This document shows positions 32,773 to 46,650 of a stretch of 64,000 bases of DNA, piece by piece; within the stretch, counting starts at the first letter, position 1; each line of letters begins with the position of its first letter. Below the pieces are notes generated by a model. The model did no database searches, had not been told where the DNA came from, and was given only the letters and a program-made list of their open reading frames with translations. The DNA is from Sequoia sempervirens (taxonomy: Eukaryota > Streptophyta > Pinopsida > Cupressales > Cupressaceae). Both the position numbers and the translations under genes were made by a program. The stretch lies in assembly GCA_007258455.2 (NCBI GenBank), contig VDFB02270651.1:695582694-695646693 (forward strand), given 5' to 3'.

Positions 32773-35691
32773 GGAAAACCAGAAGATCTAATCACATTTT
32801 TTTCATAAAATTTTGTGCTTTTTCATGTTTTTGTGTCTCTATAGAAAACTCCACCACTGGAAGCTCAACATCACCATTTAGCATCACTGAGAACTTAGCA
32901 TCTCCATATCCAACCACTGCAAATTTCAAACTATGACACTCCATACTTCCCACCCAGAATTCAAATTTTCAAATAGCACTACTGAATCTTTTTGGCTCAT
33001 TGGAATCTTTTCAAAATCCAAACTGCACCATTGACTAGAATAGCAACACTTCATGCTCACTGGTTTGGCTATAGAGTGATGCTAACTGGTAAGCAACACT
33101 ATACAACACCACTGGTAATTTCAAATTAAGACACCTTCGTGGGTTGCACCACTGGAGGGAAATAGAATGTGAAAATTTATTTATAACATGTGCTTTTTAT
33201 CAAATTCTTGTTATTTGGTCTATTTTCTACTTTCTTAACCTTTGTTTTTGCATAACCTAACTAATTTTCTTGTAGCTTGGATTGATCAAAGGTGAAGAGG
33301 AAAAGAAGCATGATGACCTCATTTCATGATACCAAGTGTTTTTAAACACTCTAGTGTTTTTTCAACACTCTTAGAGGATTCACTATTCCTCTTAAGGATT
33401 TTTTTTTTATCTTTCATGCTTAGGAATTACTAGTTTCATTTTGGGCTCTAAAAGGAACTCTTTAAATTCTTGTTAAAAAACAACTTAAAATTAACATTAG
33501 GACTCAAACTTACTAGAGTTTGTTTTGGATTTAATAAATGAACAATGCAAATTATCACACTTATTTTGGTGCTTAAAAAGAAATCATTATTGCTTTGCAG
33601 GGTTAAAAAGAACATGTGCTACTTTGTCTTGTGATTGCTTACTCAAACTAACACCATTGAAAAGACGTATGAACTTCTCTCACACCTCACGATGATCTTG
33701 AGAATCAAAAGGCTTTTTGGTGGTCTTAGGTTGTGATAAAGTGATTGCTTTCACACTTTGTTTTGGGCTTAAAATTGAACAAAACATTGTGAAAGTGTGA
33801 GTCAAACCTATCACGTGTATTCTCTCTTTGTTTCTCAACAAGGATTGATCAGGTTATGGATATGTTTGGTCCCTATTGTTTATCTTAGAGGGTTTTCCTT
33901 GGGGAAAAAGTACTCACCCAAGGGAACGATTCAATTGGTAACACTCTAAAGCCAAGACTATTTCCAGCTAGAATATAAATGTGGGTATTGGAACAAAGGC
34001 TGATATCATGTGGTTGGCTTCGACGAGAAGTGCAGCAATGGTCTCTCACCACATTGGGTCAACTCCTACAAACGAAAAGTATAAATTAAGACACTTGTTG
34101 TAGAAAGGCCAAAATCCCTATCTATTTGTTGGTGCAAGAAAGGTCATTTTGAAGCTGCCCCACACTTTTACAGTCTTTAGTAGAAATAGAAAGCATGCCA
34201 TGGGAGTTTCATGGGTGTTCATGCTTGGCTACCCTTTATAAGTGAGTGTTGTGGAGGGAGCTAGTGGGTTCAAGCATCTAACCATTCACTAAAGATAAGT
34301 GTAGCTAGACTTTTCCAAGCGGGGACTCAACAAATATAGTATTTCATATCCATAAGGTTGTGCTTGTTCTTGGTTACAAAACACTTTTCATGTTAAAAAA
34401 AAATTGGAAACAAACATTTAACATCATCATCAAAATTTCAAACCCTTTAGGAGGCAAATACAGTTGACCAAATGCATGTGTTATTGATTTCCCTTGGGAT
34501 TTATCCTTAGAGGTTTCTAAACACTTGGATTTACATCTCAATTTTCCTACTAAAATTAATGATAGGTAACCCTTGTCTTGATTTCATCAAAATTCCACAT
34601 AACATACTTTGTGGGATTCAAAGAAATTGGGACATTAGACATCTAGTTTGAAAATCTAATCAAAGAAGTGTTTGTGGTAAAACAAAATCACTAAGAAAAG
34701 ATAACAAAATTGGCTCTCACACATGTGTTAGTTCCTCATGATTTCCAATAAAGTCTAAATTCCAAAGCAAAATTCCTTGAGAAAAAGTTCAAAATTTAGG
34801 AATCACACTCAAAAGGTCATCAGGAAATACATTAGGAAGTGCAATCAAAAGAAACATATCAAAATAATAAAAAATTTCACAAGGTTCTATAGACTCATCC
34901 CTTTGAACAATCCAGAAATGTATGCTCAATTTGAACCACTTCTTAGTTAAAAGGTCCTTAAAAGTATTGCATGTTCTTCAATAATGAGGTCTAGTAAACA
35001 AGTGTCTTTTTAGGTACATCCCAGGATCAAAATCAAACCTTTTCATCCAACCTTGAACATCAAACAAAAATCAACTCACCATCATCTTTTGAAAAATCTT
35101 AAAATTATCCTCCATGCTAGGATTTTTGGCAAAAAATCAAAATCATCAAATCCCTGAAGCAAAATCCTTGAAATTTTTGAATCAAATCATCTTTGACTAG
35201 GTGTGTGTAGATGCATCTTTTTGCATATGCTTATTCAAAATTATCAAACCATATTTTTTAGCTAGGTATATGTAGATACATCCTTCTTCATATGCTTGGT
35301 TAAATTATCATCTTGTTTGAATAGGTGTGGGTAGATGCATCCTTCTCCCTACACATATTCAAATTATCATCCTTTGAGAAAATCTACCCCCTAGATAATC
35401 ATCCAACATCTTAGGGTCTATTTGCTCATAATCCAAAGACAAAGAAAACAAAAATATCAAATCAAGGTCAATTCAAAATCCAAAACAAATCCAAAAGTTC
35501 CTAAAAAGTCTAGCATCCCCTCAAGATTTCTCAAAGTTAAAACATCCACATCATCCATCTTTTACATCATCCCCATCATATCACCTTTGATCGTCAAAAT
35601 ATCCTAAATTTTCTCTTTTGTGCCTAAGATTAGATCAATCCAAAGAATTAGAGATTCATCTCCCATATTCTTGAAAATTGATCCTTATTTT
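32773..35691 (+). other. Element C leader
   Basis: This is 2.9 kb without a gene. A block at about 34230-34340 (gtgagtgttgtggagggagc, ttccaagcggggactc) is shared in reverse complement with the element A leader near 11330-11440. Three copies of a phrase near taggtgtgtgtagatgcatc occur at 35200-35345. Confidence 0.6.
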
Positions 35692-38600
35692 ATGGTTCAA
35701 ACTAGATATCAATACAAGAAGAACATGGAAGCCAACAAAGAAACAACCACTATAAGTGACCTAGGTCAAAAAAATTCTGAAATGAATCCAGTTGGATCAA
35801 GAAATCCTCTAATCAACTTTCCTTCATCATCACAAAATCCTAAAGAGGAAGGCCAAGTAGAGGATCTTACCAATAATCCCTTTAGAATGACACAAGAGGA
35901 AATCACTGAAATGGTCCAAAATCCAAAGAATCATAAAATTATCAACATGATGATGAGACTCAACCCCTCACTATACATGCTCGAATTAGCAAAGCAAGGG
36001 GCTAAACTCCTTTCTAATTTTGATGTGACCTCTATAGTGGAACCATCCTTTGAGGCCATGCCTCAAATTTCATCCACAACACCTATCTCATCTACACCAC
36101 CATTCCAAAACATCACCCAAGACATCCCCCAGATCACAACATCCATTGCTCCAACTCAACCCATGGTTAACAAGGGAAGTGTATTTCTCAATGCATTACA
36201 AACACACCCCCTTGTGAATAATCAGGATTTGGATGCAAACACCATCTTGGGACAATCCATACCCCAAAATCCATTAGATACATATTTCCCTCTCACCTTT
36301 CATGATCCAGATGACCCATCATCATCATCCTTTAGCACAACACCCCAAACCCCTCTCCCCTTAACCTCAGAAGGAGAGGGTGACTTATTTGGACTATGGG
36401 GAATCTTTGATGCTACATCTTAGGGGAGTATGCCACTCAAATTTTCACCACTAACCCCCTTTCCATCACCTCTTAGTTTAGGGCTTCTCCCTTTACCAAA
36501 TATCAACCAACAAAATCAAATCAACCCATCAATCGCTAATAAAAATATCTTGTCATCAACATCACAACAACAGATTGAAACTATCCCAAGGATGCAAACA
36601 ACCACCACATTATCAACCATTCCTCAAAAAATGGTCTCACAAGGACCAAGCATATTCATCACACCATCAACCACTCAAAACCCAATCATCAACACGATGG
36701 TGCCTCTCATCACCACAACAAGCACCATTCTTAATCCACCTCCACCACCATCACCACCAAACACAAATACATCAAATCAATATAGCTTTGCATTACAAGC
36801 CACTCAACAAGCTGCCTATTGAAAGGGACTTCATCAAATTAAAAACCACCAAGCTGCACAAGCAACACAAGCTGCTCAAGCAGCACAAACCGTGCAAGCC
36901 ACTCAAGCAACACAAGCTACTCAAGAAGCACAAACCGTATTACAAGCACAACAAGCACAACAAGCACAACAGGCTGCTCAAGCCAAAATATTATTGCAAC
37001 AACAACAACAACAAGCTACATAGGCACAAGCATAGGCACAAGTGGTACAAGCTCAAGCACAAGCTCAAGCGCATGCTCAAGCCAAAGCCCAATATAAAAC
37101 ACAACAAGCACAAGCACAAATGCAATATCTTGCACAACAAAAAGTAGCACAACAAAAATCATATCAACAAGTGCTAAAAAAATACCAAGAGTAGCAAGAA
37201 GCAACCTAATTAACAAGTGTTGTTGGTGCAACAACAAGTGCAACAACAAGCTCAACAATAGGCAATACTGGCACAATAGCAACAAGAACAACAACAAGTG
37301 TTGTTTATACAATAGCAAGTGCAACCATACATGGCTTAGTAGAATGTGCAAATACCATCAAACAACACACCAAACAACTCACCCATCCAACCAAAAAATG
37401 AACCACCTCAGACACTTTCATCCCATCCCCTAACCCCCAAAATGATGTGGAAACACAAATCAAGTTACTTTCACAATAAGTACTTGATCTCCAATCAGGG
37501 AAAACCATAAAAACACCAAGCAACTTGTTTCCTTATTTGTTTGAAAGAATCCTTTTGATGAAACTGTTCCCCAAGGGATTTGAGATCCCCAAATTTGACA
37601 AATATCATGGGATGGGAAACCTTGAAGATCACATCAGTAAATTCCAGGTTCATTGCGTGGAAGTTGCATATGACGATACTTATCTGATGCGGCTATTTCC
37701 TAGGAGTTTGGCTGGCCACACCATGTAATGGTTTTCTCAACTACTTGCATGCATCAAGAAATTCCAGAAAATAATAGACACGTTCATCAAAAACTACGCA
37801 TTCAACATTGGAATGGATATTAGTCTAGAGGAACTATCAACTCTTAAACAAGGTAAGAACGAATCATTTGCTTCTTTCTTACAATGATGGCAAACCAAGG
37901 CCAATACAAGTAAATGGGTCATGTTAGAGGAACAACAAGTGTGCTCCATCATATCCAATCTTGAGGGAACCTTGGATTTTCATCTTAAAGTGCAAGGAAT
38001 TACCACGTATGACTAGTGGACCTCCAAAGCACTCAACATTGAATGAGCCCTTATGACACAACTTGGAGGATCACCTGCATATCCCGAGCAATAGAAAAAT
38101 TTCCCATCCACAAGTTACAATGACAAACCTCACACATGGGAAAGGAAAAAAAATGTCACAAATGATGGTGTGGTTGATGCCATGGTCGCAATCAGTGCTC
38201 CAAGGAAAAACAACCAAACCTACCAACTGCAAAAAAATGATCGTAACAACACTCAAACCGATGCAGTATCACAACACCAACCAACCAACAATCAAGTGTT
38301 CAACAATGTCAATGATCAAAGGGGATCACCCTAGAAGAACAAGAAATCCCCAAGTGAAAGTACACTGCTCTTGGGGAACTACTCGAAGTCATTATGAAGA
38401 TACTAATAAATGAAAACCTCATCAAGGCTCCCACCTATGAGAATTATTGTGAACTAGATGTGAAAACTTGTTGGTACAATGAAAATCAGCTCCGTGACTT
38501 CCACAAAATAAAAGGTCACACCACTAAAAATAGCATGAGGTTAAAGTGCCTAGTCTGAGACCTCATTGATCAAAGAATAATAAATGTGGAATAGCCAACA

Positions 38601-38780
38601 AGAAACCAGAATCTCAAAATATACACAAATCCAATGCCTAATCACAACAACAAAAGGAATAATAACACTGATAAGGGGAAAGGTACCTTCAAGAACATAA
38701 ATCATGTGTACAACCATGTTGTTGCATCCTTGGATGACTAATGTGCTACCATCACCATCAAAGGATCCCATACCGATTGT
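35692..38780 (+). pseudogene. Element C gag (decayed)
   Basis: The start is ATG at 35692 (MVQTRYQYKKNMEANKE), matching VETRSK of element A. A Thr/Pro-rich region runs to 36830 with one stop at 36421, and an Ala/Gln-rich tract follows (36853-37330). The gag domain comes next (LFPKGFEIPKFDKYHGMGN, EVAYDDTYLMRLFPRSLAGH, 37555-37730), broken by TAA at 37726. A knuckle-like segment FHKIKGHTTKNSMRLK lies at about 38495-38545 with the second Cys replaced by Ser. Gag normally builds the virus-like particle and binds element RNA. More than ten stops are present. Confidence 0.82.
36853..37330 (+). repeat. Gln/Ala-coding CAA/GCA repeat tract in element C gag
   Basis: Degenerate units of the type caagcagcacaag and caacaagcacaacaag repeat for about 480 bp. 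The tract codes for Ala-Gln runs in the gag frame, with scattered stops arising by caa to taa change. Antisense it makes a spurious Leu-rich frame at 37016-37351. Confidence 0.8.
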
Positions 38781-39119
38781 GGAGTCACCATAAGAGGTGG
38801 TAAAGTTACCATCACAAGGTCATCTCAACCAAACAAAGCACTCCCACCCAACCCCAGATCTATTCCCAATAGTTATAATGTCCTTGATCAACTAAACATA
38901 ACCCCAACAAAAATATCCATCATGGATTTGTTAAAAAACTCATCTTCCCACAAGAAAATCCTTGAGGAAGCATTGGCTTCATCCACTCTCCCCATAAATC
39001 TTGATGCAAAACAATTCCAAGCTATGGTCAGAAACATCATCACTCCAAACCTTCTTACGTTCTCTGATCAAGACTTTCCCGTTCAACCATCTCACAATCG
39101 TGCACTACATTTAGAGGTC
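38781..39119 (+). pseudogene. Element C gag-protease linker
   Basis: The sequence reads NISIMDLLKNSSSHKKILEE-like wording (38922 on), corresponding to the ISLWDLIQ linker of B2. It continues to the front of the protease (ITPNLLTFSDQDFPVQPSHN). Confidence 0.6.
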
Positions 39120-39661
39120 CCAGTGAAAAAAAAAAATTCAAGAGAGTCTTGGTTGATCAGGGTGCTCGCTTGAACATTTGTTCCCTCAAGCTCATTAAGA
39201 ACCTGAAAATATCATAGGATTCCATCAACAAAGGAAAAATTATTACAATCAGAGTGTATGATGGTTAGGAAAGAGTGTCCCAAGGAACAATACAAATCCC
39301 TATTCAATTAGGGCCAGCTATCATGGAAACAACCTATCAAGTCCTGGACCTTGACTTGCCTTGTAACATTCTCCTAGGATGTCCATGGATCCATGCAATG
39401 CACGTAGTAACATCAACCTTCCATCAATGTGTCAAATTCACATATGAAGGAAAAGAGGTCACCATCCATGGAGATCCTAAACCATTCTCCTACTGCAAGA
39501 ACCTAGAGGTAAAATACTACAAAATACCTCAAGTGCCTAAAAATGATGAAGGCCCATCAACACCATACATTGATCCAACCACTCTCACTTCCACTTCTAT
39601 GATAGTCACACCCACCACTCCCACCATACCCACCATCTCTAATATAAAATTCATCATCTAG
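39120..39661 (+). pseudogene. Element C aspartic protease
   Basis: The active site reads RVLVDQGARLNICSL (Asp-x-Gly-Ala) at about 39145-39190, in a frame shifted from the preceding one. The long frame 39275-39661 has LPCNILLGCPWIHAMHV, the typical C-terminal block with Arg replaced by Cys. The tail is a Thr/Pro run. The TGA/TAG stops near 39217 and 39268 break the middle. Confidence 0.8.
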
Positions 39662-40690
39662 GACTATGGTTGTGGAAATTATACAATTCCCAAAAATTCT
39701 TTTGTGGTAGGAGAGTTACCACAATCTCCTAGATCACGAGGATGACTACAACCAAATGAGGCTTCTACATCCCTAACATCCACTAAAGACCATCCCAACT
39801 TTATAATTTGGGGAGATCTCAACCGAGAAGTAATAGAGGAGTACCCATCCCACCTCCTATACCAAGACAATATATTGGTAGCCAATCTACCAATGGATGA
39901 CAATAGTAAAGGTTTGCAAATGATGCTCACAATGGGCAATGGCAGAAAGCAAATAATTAGAAAAAATGAAAATGAGATTTTAATGACCCTCATTCCAGAG
40001 ATGTGAATGAGAAACATTGGCCTTGGATGTACCCATTTGTGAATAACCATATGTGGAAGAGGTCCCCTAGTTAAAGCAATCAAGACTCCTTGTGAACCAA
40101 CACCAGCTGAACTGCACCTACCTATATCCACTAGCCATGTTATACACAATTTCACATTTGACATAACTAATGCCTATAGCAACAGTGATGATGAAGACCC
40201 CATAACCAACCTACCTATGATTTTTGATAAATCCTCACTCCTTATGCTTAGCACCTTATCCTATGAGTCTAAATATCAAAATCATGAAATCCGTCTAGTC
40301 TACTCGCAACTCATCGATTATGACCAAAAAGGACCACCAATTCTAGACATATTCAAAAATGATCAGGTGCTCTTAGAATTCATCAGACTACAAGATAATA
40401 TTATATGTGTGGATCACAAAGTAGGATTTATCATCGAGCTAGATACACATGCATACTATGGGGAAACGATTGAATCTATTAGTCACAAAAGCAAAAAACT
40501 GAGAATAATCTCTAGGTCCTTGAGTGAAAACCACACTATGGAACTCTCTGACCTGAAAATAGTATAATTAAAGGATGCATGCAATGGTGGAAACCTCTTT
40601 GAGGCACCCAAGGATGGGGGATTCAATGTTCCTTTCAGAGATGTCCATCAGGAAAAATCAACAGCCCTAGCCGAAAAGTGCAATCCAATT
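39662..40690 (+). pseudogene. Element C protease-RT linker with G-patch-like segment
   Basis: The frame from 39770 reads HPNFIIWGDLNREVIEEYPS. It then reads GLQMMLTMGNGRKQIIRKNE (39910-39970) and NIGLGCTH after a stop, which has the glycine layout of a degraded G-patch. An acidic frame 40217-40567 follows (YESKYQNHEIRLVYSQLIDY and on) with no recognised domain. Confidence 0.5.
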
Positions 40691-42145
40691 AATCTAGGAA
40701 CAGAGCATACACAACACATCACATTCTATGTGGAGTCATTACTATCAAAGGAACAAGAGCTCCTAGCAGCCTTCTTGAGAGAAAGAAAAGTTAATTTTGC
40801 ATGGAGCTATGTAGACATGCTAGGGATCAATCTAGAAATTGTAGTTCATCATCTAGCAATATATCTTGAAGCAAAGCCCGTTAGACAAAAAACTCAGGAA
40901 AATGCATCCTCAGATTGCCCTGCTAGTCAAAATGGAATTGAAGAAGCTATTGGACATAGGATTCATTCAACCAATCGACTATCTAGAATCGTTTTCAAAC
41001 ATGTTTCTTGTCTCAAAACCTAATGGGAGCATCAAAATCTACATAGATTTTAGAGATTTAAACAAAGCATGTCCAAAAGATGATTTCCTGTTGCTCAACA
41101 TTGACATGATTGTCAACATGACGACAAGCCACAAAATTCTTTCCTTGATGGATGATTTCTCAAGATATAACCAAATAATGATTGCTAAAGAATACCAACA
41201 CAAAATGACCTTCACTTGTCCATGGGGGACTTACTACTAGAATATGATGCTATTCCGCTTGAAGAATGTAGGAGCAACATACCAAATATCCATGAAATTA
41301 ATCTTCCATGAAATGATCCATAAAATTTTCAAAGATTATGTCGATGAAATACTAGCCAAATCTAGAAAGAGGAAGGATCATATAGCAACCTTGAGTACTT
41401 TTTTTGATAGGCTAGAGGAATACAAGGTTCAATTAAATCCAAAAAAGTGCATCTTCGACATACAATCAAAAATTTGCTAGGATACATAGTATCAATGAGA
41501 GTTATTGAGGTAGACCCTACCAAGGTAAAATAAGTTCTTGAGATGGAGGCACCCAAAACATTGAAACAATTGAGAGGTCTTCAAGGTAGGCTTTAGTCCA
41601 TTTGAAGTTTCATAACACAACTAACAGATAAACAAAATCCATACTCTCACCTACTTCACAAGGGAGTAGTGTACAAGTGGGATACCAAGTGTGAAGAGGC
41701 CTTCGATAAGATCAAAGAATATTTGCTTACACCACCAGTCCTTATGCCACCGATCCCAAGAAAGCCATTAATTATTTATGTGTCAGCAACAACAATAGCC
41801 CTTGGAGCTCTCCTAGCTTGACATAATGAAAATGGGATAGAAAAGGCCATCTATTATATCAGCACAATAATGGTTGGGCATGAGTTAAACTACTCATTCA
41901 TTGAAAAAGTATGTCTAGCAGTAGTGTTTGCTTCACATAAATTTAGGCATTACATGCTGGCACACAAAATAAAACTCATTGCCAAAATTGACCCTCTCAA
42001 ATACCTATTGTCAAAAGAAATGCTCATGGGAAGAATGGCTAAATAGGTAATGATACTATCAAAGTATGACATCGAATATGTGGAGTGAAAAGAAATCAAA
42101 GGTCAAGTCATAGCAGATCAACTTGCAGAAGTACCAATCTATTCA
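40691..42145 (+). pseudogene. Element C reverse transcriptase and first RNase H (decayed)
   Basis: VNFAWSYVDMLGI (40791 on) leads, then KKLLDIGFIQPIDY, KIYIDFRDLNKACPKDDF, SLMDDFSRYNQIMIAKEYQ (40866-41240) and FKDYVDEILAKS (41244-41480), where the box is YVDE rather than YVDD. The RNase H part reads LIIYVSATTIALGALLA, a stop, HNENG, AIYYIS, then FIEKVCLAVVFASHKFRHYM (about 41770-42050), without the first Asp. Stops occur throughout. Confidence 0.87.
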
Positions 42146-42650
42146 GAGAATCCACTTATATCAGAGTTTCCAGACGAATCCATCTTCAATCTCAACATAG
42201 TCAATCAATGGAAACTCTACTTTGATCGCTCATACATGCAACATGGATCAAGAGATGGTGTTTTCATCATCACCCCATAGGGAGATTACATACCTAGATC
42301 CTATAAATTAGCATTCCCCTACACCAACAATATTTCATAATACGAGGCCTTAACCATAGGTCTTAGAATAGCATTGCAGTGGTACATCATGGCCCTCAAA
42401 GTATACAGAGACTCCCAACTGATAATAAACCAAGTGAACGGTGAGTACCAGACTAAGGATGATAAGCTCACTCCATTCAAGAAACTAGTGGAGATTCTCA
42501 AGGAATCCTTTATCGAGATCACATTTGAGAAAATTCCTAGAGAAAAAAATAGAGCAACAAATGCCATGGCAACAATTGGATCCCTACTAGAAATCCCTCG
42601 CAACATCTTAAAACATGAATTCTTGGTAGAGCATCTTCTCATGCCCACAT
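42146..42650 (+). pseudogene. Element C second (archaeal-type) RNase H
   Basis: WKLYFDRSYMQHGSRDGVFI has Arg where Gly is usual after FD. YTNNIS is followed by a stop where the catalytic Glu should be, then YEALTIGL. VYRDSQLIINQVNGEYQ keeps an Asp. The tail NRATNAMATIGSLLEIPRN has Thr-Asn in place of the usual Ala-Asp. It is clearly inactive. It is homologous to 2290-2670 and 24501-24990. Confidence 0.82.
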
Positions 42651-43960
42651 TTGAGGTACCCAAGTCAAAAATTTGTGTGTGAAATCATTGGTCTCAGTGA
42701 TCCATGGTACCATGACATCTATACCTACCTACAAAGAGGTGTCCTACTTGCTGACTTACCCTCAAGCTTAAAAAGAACTTTTGTCAAAAAATCCTCTAAG
42801 TTTGTCATCCTAGGAAATACCTTATATTGTAGAAGCATAGGGGGAACCTTATTACACTGCCTTAATACTGATGAAGCCTTGACTACTTTAATTGAGGTGC
42901 ATAATGATATTTTTGGTTCACACTTGAGTGGAATGACCCTAGCCAAGAAATTGCTGAGGATAGGGTATTATTTTTCCTACAATGGAAAGGGAAGCACATG
43001 AATACTTCAAAAGGTGCCTACAATGTCAGTAGCATGGGGACTTCATCCATGCTCCAGCTCAAGAACTTCATCCCATCATCACACCATGGACCTTTCCACA
43101 ATGGGGACTCAATCTCATTGAAAAGATAACTCCCACCTCATCTAATGGCCACAAGTTCATCATAGCCACCACTGAGTACTTTACCAAGTGGGTGGAAGCC
43201 ATACCCATGACATATATAACCGGGAAGAAAATATCAAAGTTCATCCTGAACTACCTCATATGTCAATATGGTGTTCCCCAAGCTATTATCTCTGATAATG
43301 GGACACCATTCAAGAATCATGAGGTTCATGACCTTTGCAACAAATTCAAAATATAACATTGCTTTTCTACCCCATACTATCCCCAAGGAAATGGCCAAGC
43401 AGAAGCCACAAATAAAACCATTTTAAAGATCCTCAAGAAAACATTCAATGAAGTAGGTCATGATTGGCATCTGCAGCTCAATCCCACCCTTTAGGCCTAC
43501 CGAACCAGCATCCGCACACCCACTGGTGCCACCCCCTTCTCCCTAGTCTATGGATTAGAGGCCATATTACCCATTGAGATTGAGCTCCCTTCATTAATAA
43601 TATCATTGTAAAACCTCATAACAGATGAGGAATACCGAGTATCAATACTAAATGAGCTAGACCTATTGGATGAGTGATGTATAGACACTTTAAGTCATTT
43701 TTAAGTCTATCAGAAGACTCAAGAGGAGCTATAACAAGAAAATCAAAAGCAAGACTTTCCAAGTCAGAGAACTGGTGCTAAAAGAAAATTAGAAGAATAT
43801 CCCAAAACCAAATAGCAAAGAAAAAGTTAAACCCAATTGGTTGGGACCATTTGTTACCATAGCGAGCTATAAATCAGGGGTATATTAGTTATCAACACCT
43901 GAAGGCGAGTTTCTGTAGGAGCCCATGAATAGCTCCCATCTCAAAAAATGTTTTACCTAA
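42651..43960 (+). pseudogene. Element C integrase (decayed)
   Basis: The frame starts with EIIGLSDPWYHDIYTYLQRG. The zinc module follows (EVHNDIFGSHLSG, with Cys replaced by Phe, then a shift, then CLQCQ). The core has WGLNLIEKIT (first Asp replaced by Asn), TTEYFTKWVEAIP, IISDNGTPFKNHE (second Asp kept) and GNGQAEATNKT (Glu kept). The last part carries stops and ends with SSHLKKCFT at 43960. The first catalytic residue is also Asn in element A, so the Asp loss may be older than the split of the two copies. Confidence 0.85.
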
Positions 43961-45198
43961 TCTTGCAAGGTATGGAACTAAAAAATCAAAAAAAATCAAA
44001 AAAAATGTCTTGAAAAAATGATTACACTGATGAAAACATGGAAAAAAGGTGTCTTGGTGACAAAAAATAAAGCAAAAAACAAATAAATTCAAAAAAAATT
44101 AGAAAAAGGATTCAAAAAAAGTAAAGAGAAAAATCATCCTCTAGTGAAAACCACTTCGATAGCACTTTGGTCAAGTACCTTGGTGAAAACCTAGAAAATA
44201 GGCACCTTGTGTAAATAAGCACTTTCCATCCACCAGGATCTTCATGGCTCATTCTACATCATCCATCCATTACACTTCCATCACCTATTGCATTCCATAT
44301 CTCCATCCATTGCCCATCTGCATCCGCTTCATATCTTGGACTTGTGTTTGTATCATGATCCCTCCTAGTACTACTCAACCCATCCTCAAAGTCAAATTGT
44401 CCTACCTTTATTAGAGTAGTCTATTGCACCATGTTGGGGGCATGTTCTCATTAGATTAGATTTGTGTATATCCTTGAAGTCCTAAAAACATAAAATCCAA
44501 AAACATTCATAAAACCAAGAAAATCCAAAAACATTCAAAACATATCAAAATCCCAAAACAAGTCAAAATTTTAGTCAAAAAACTAAAAACAGAGTTGTCT
44601 TGTCAAAATATGGGTCTCTAAGAACGTAGGCATGGTTGATCTATGATCATCCCCGGAGACACTTAGGTCAATCCTTTAGGAGTTTGTCATAATAAACTGA
44701 CATTTCATCATGTATATCTTCATTTGTAAGTCGGTCAAGTCATCAATCGAATTGTGTGGTCTCTACGTGTATAACATAGGCAAGGCTAATCTGTTGATCA
44801 ACCTTTGAGGCCTTAGAATAGGTCTTTAGGTTAGTCTATTGGTCAAAATATCAGAAAACCCCAAAACATTAGAAATTTGAAGAAATCAAAAGATTTGAAA
44901 AATATTGAAAAATACAAAAAACAACCTCAAAAAATTTCAAAAAGATCAAAAACATTAAAAAAAAACCCAAAAAACCCATCCATCTCATCTCACTTTCACC
45001 CGCAATAAACATCACTCATAATAAATGATTATCATCCCCAACCTTTGGTGAAATAGTTAGAAATAAGTCTAGTAGGTTAAAAGTGAATACTCAAAATGTC
45101 AAAGTCTCAAGTTTAGGTTAGTACGTAAGCAAGTTAGTCAGCTATTTGTGTCGATAGTGTATCATCCAATCGGTCCCAAATCAATTATCTAATAACAT

Positions 45199-45329
45199 CA
45201 TGTCTGAGGATGTATCCTTCCTATAATGGGAATTATTTATCAGAAATAACACTTTGGATAAAATAAATTATGTGCCGCCATCCACTAACATGTCCTAGGA
45301 TGTATCCTTCCTACAATGCGAATTATCTT
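45199..45329 (+). repeat. 41-bp direct repeat, period 90
   Basis: catgtctgaggatgtatcct (45199 on) and catgtcctaggatgtatcct (45289 on) continue alike for about 40 bp with a handful of changes. Confidence 0.85.
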
Positions 45330-45949
45330 TTGGCAATAGTTTTGGTTCTTATCCTTAAAAACATATTTCCTTTTCATTAGTGGTATTGAAGAACATTAGC
45401 TTGTTTGTTTACCTTAACTTTATCTTTTGACTTATCTTATTTGCACTCATTCCAATGACCTCTTGATGATGTCCCAAACAAAAGGATTTAGAGAAATAGG
45501 AATGGGGAAAGGATCATTATCCTTTTATCTACTATGCTTTTTGGACGTTCTTGTAATATAACTTAGCGAATACTTTCTTTATTAGGTATGTGTAGAGGGT
45601 GTTTTAGATATCTTGTTGACCACATATAAAGGCTTTCTTTTCTATTTTTTGCTATGAGATGGGTGAAATACCTAAAGTACATTCTAGTAAGGTTTCCATA
45701 TGTTAGGTGTGAACAAGGATACTCCTATTTGGTTGTTGATTCAAATTCCATTGCACTAGATACCATACCATCTTGGTTCTTAATACCTTGATGCATAGTA
45801 TTTATGTGTGTTATAAAAAATAAGATAATTGGCCCTTTGAAAATCCCAACTCCAAGATGGATATTCATTATCATCATCATCTTTTGTCTTGTTGAAATCT
45901 CTTCTTTCTTTCATTCCTTCCCACTTCTCACTCTAACAAGGTACTATGA

Positions 45950-46650
45950 CAGTTCATCATCATTAATCTTGCATCCAAAAATTGCCAGCATATTGCATAG
46001 GAAACATGGATCATCTCATATGCATCCCATCATCATATAATATAGATTTTTTATTCTAAGCATCTCATAAATCATCACATTACATTCATTTTGCATAAAA
46101 ATTTCATAAATCATCCCATATTATTGTTAGCATCCATTGCATAATCAAACAAAGCATAACAGGTACATAAGCATTATAAAAAATCCATCACATTAGGTGC
46201 ATACATATCATCCATAATCATATAGAACATCTCATAAAAGCATTCATTAGGCCATCACATATACATCATAAGGTCATTACTCACATATCATTTTGCATAT
46301 CATAAATCATCATCATCATACCATTTTGCATAACATATCATATATAACATTACATCACATTATTATATAACATCATCTTAAGTGCATATCATACATGGAA
46401 AATCACATACATCCTATCATCCATCATTGCATAATATAGATCTGTTAGTCACATAACCATCACATACATCACCATAAAGAAATGCATCCATACATAGTAT
46501 ATCCATCACATACATCATAATATTATAACATCATTGCATCACACATAGAAATAGAACCATCCACAAATGCATAAAAAAATAAAATGGTACATGATATATC
46601 ACATCAACATCATCATCTCATATATATATCATCAAAGGACTGTCATAGTA
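45950..46650 (+). repeat. CATCA/CATA low-complexity tract
   Basis: About 700 bp are dominated by atcatcacatacatcata-like words, with no fixed period. It lies downstream of the antisense PMD gene (its 3' side). Confidence 0.8.

Noticed and set aside
37016..37351. Leu-rich minus-strand frame looking like a membrane protein
   Set aside because: Antisense reading of the CAA/GCA repeats of element C gag; poly-Leu arises from TTG/TGC words.
39679..40164. 161-codon minus-strand frame
   Set aside because: Lies opposite the protease-RT linker of element C; no domain and the plus strand carries the linker homologous to element A.
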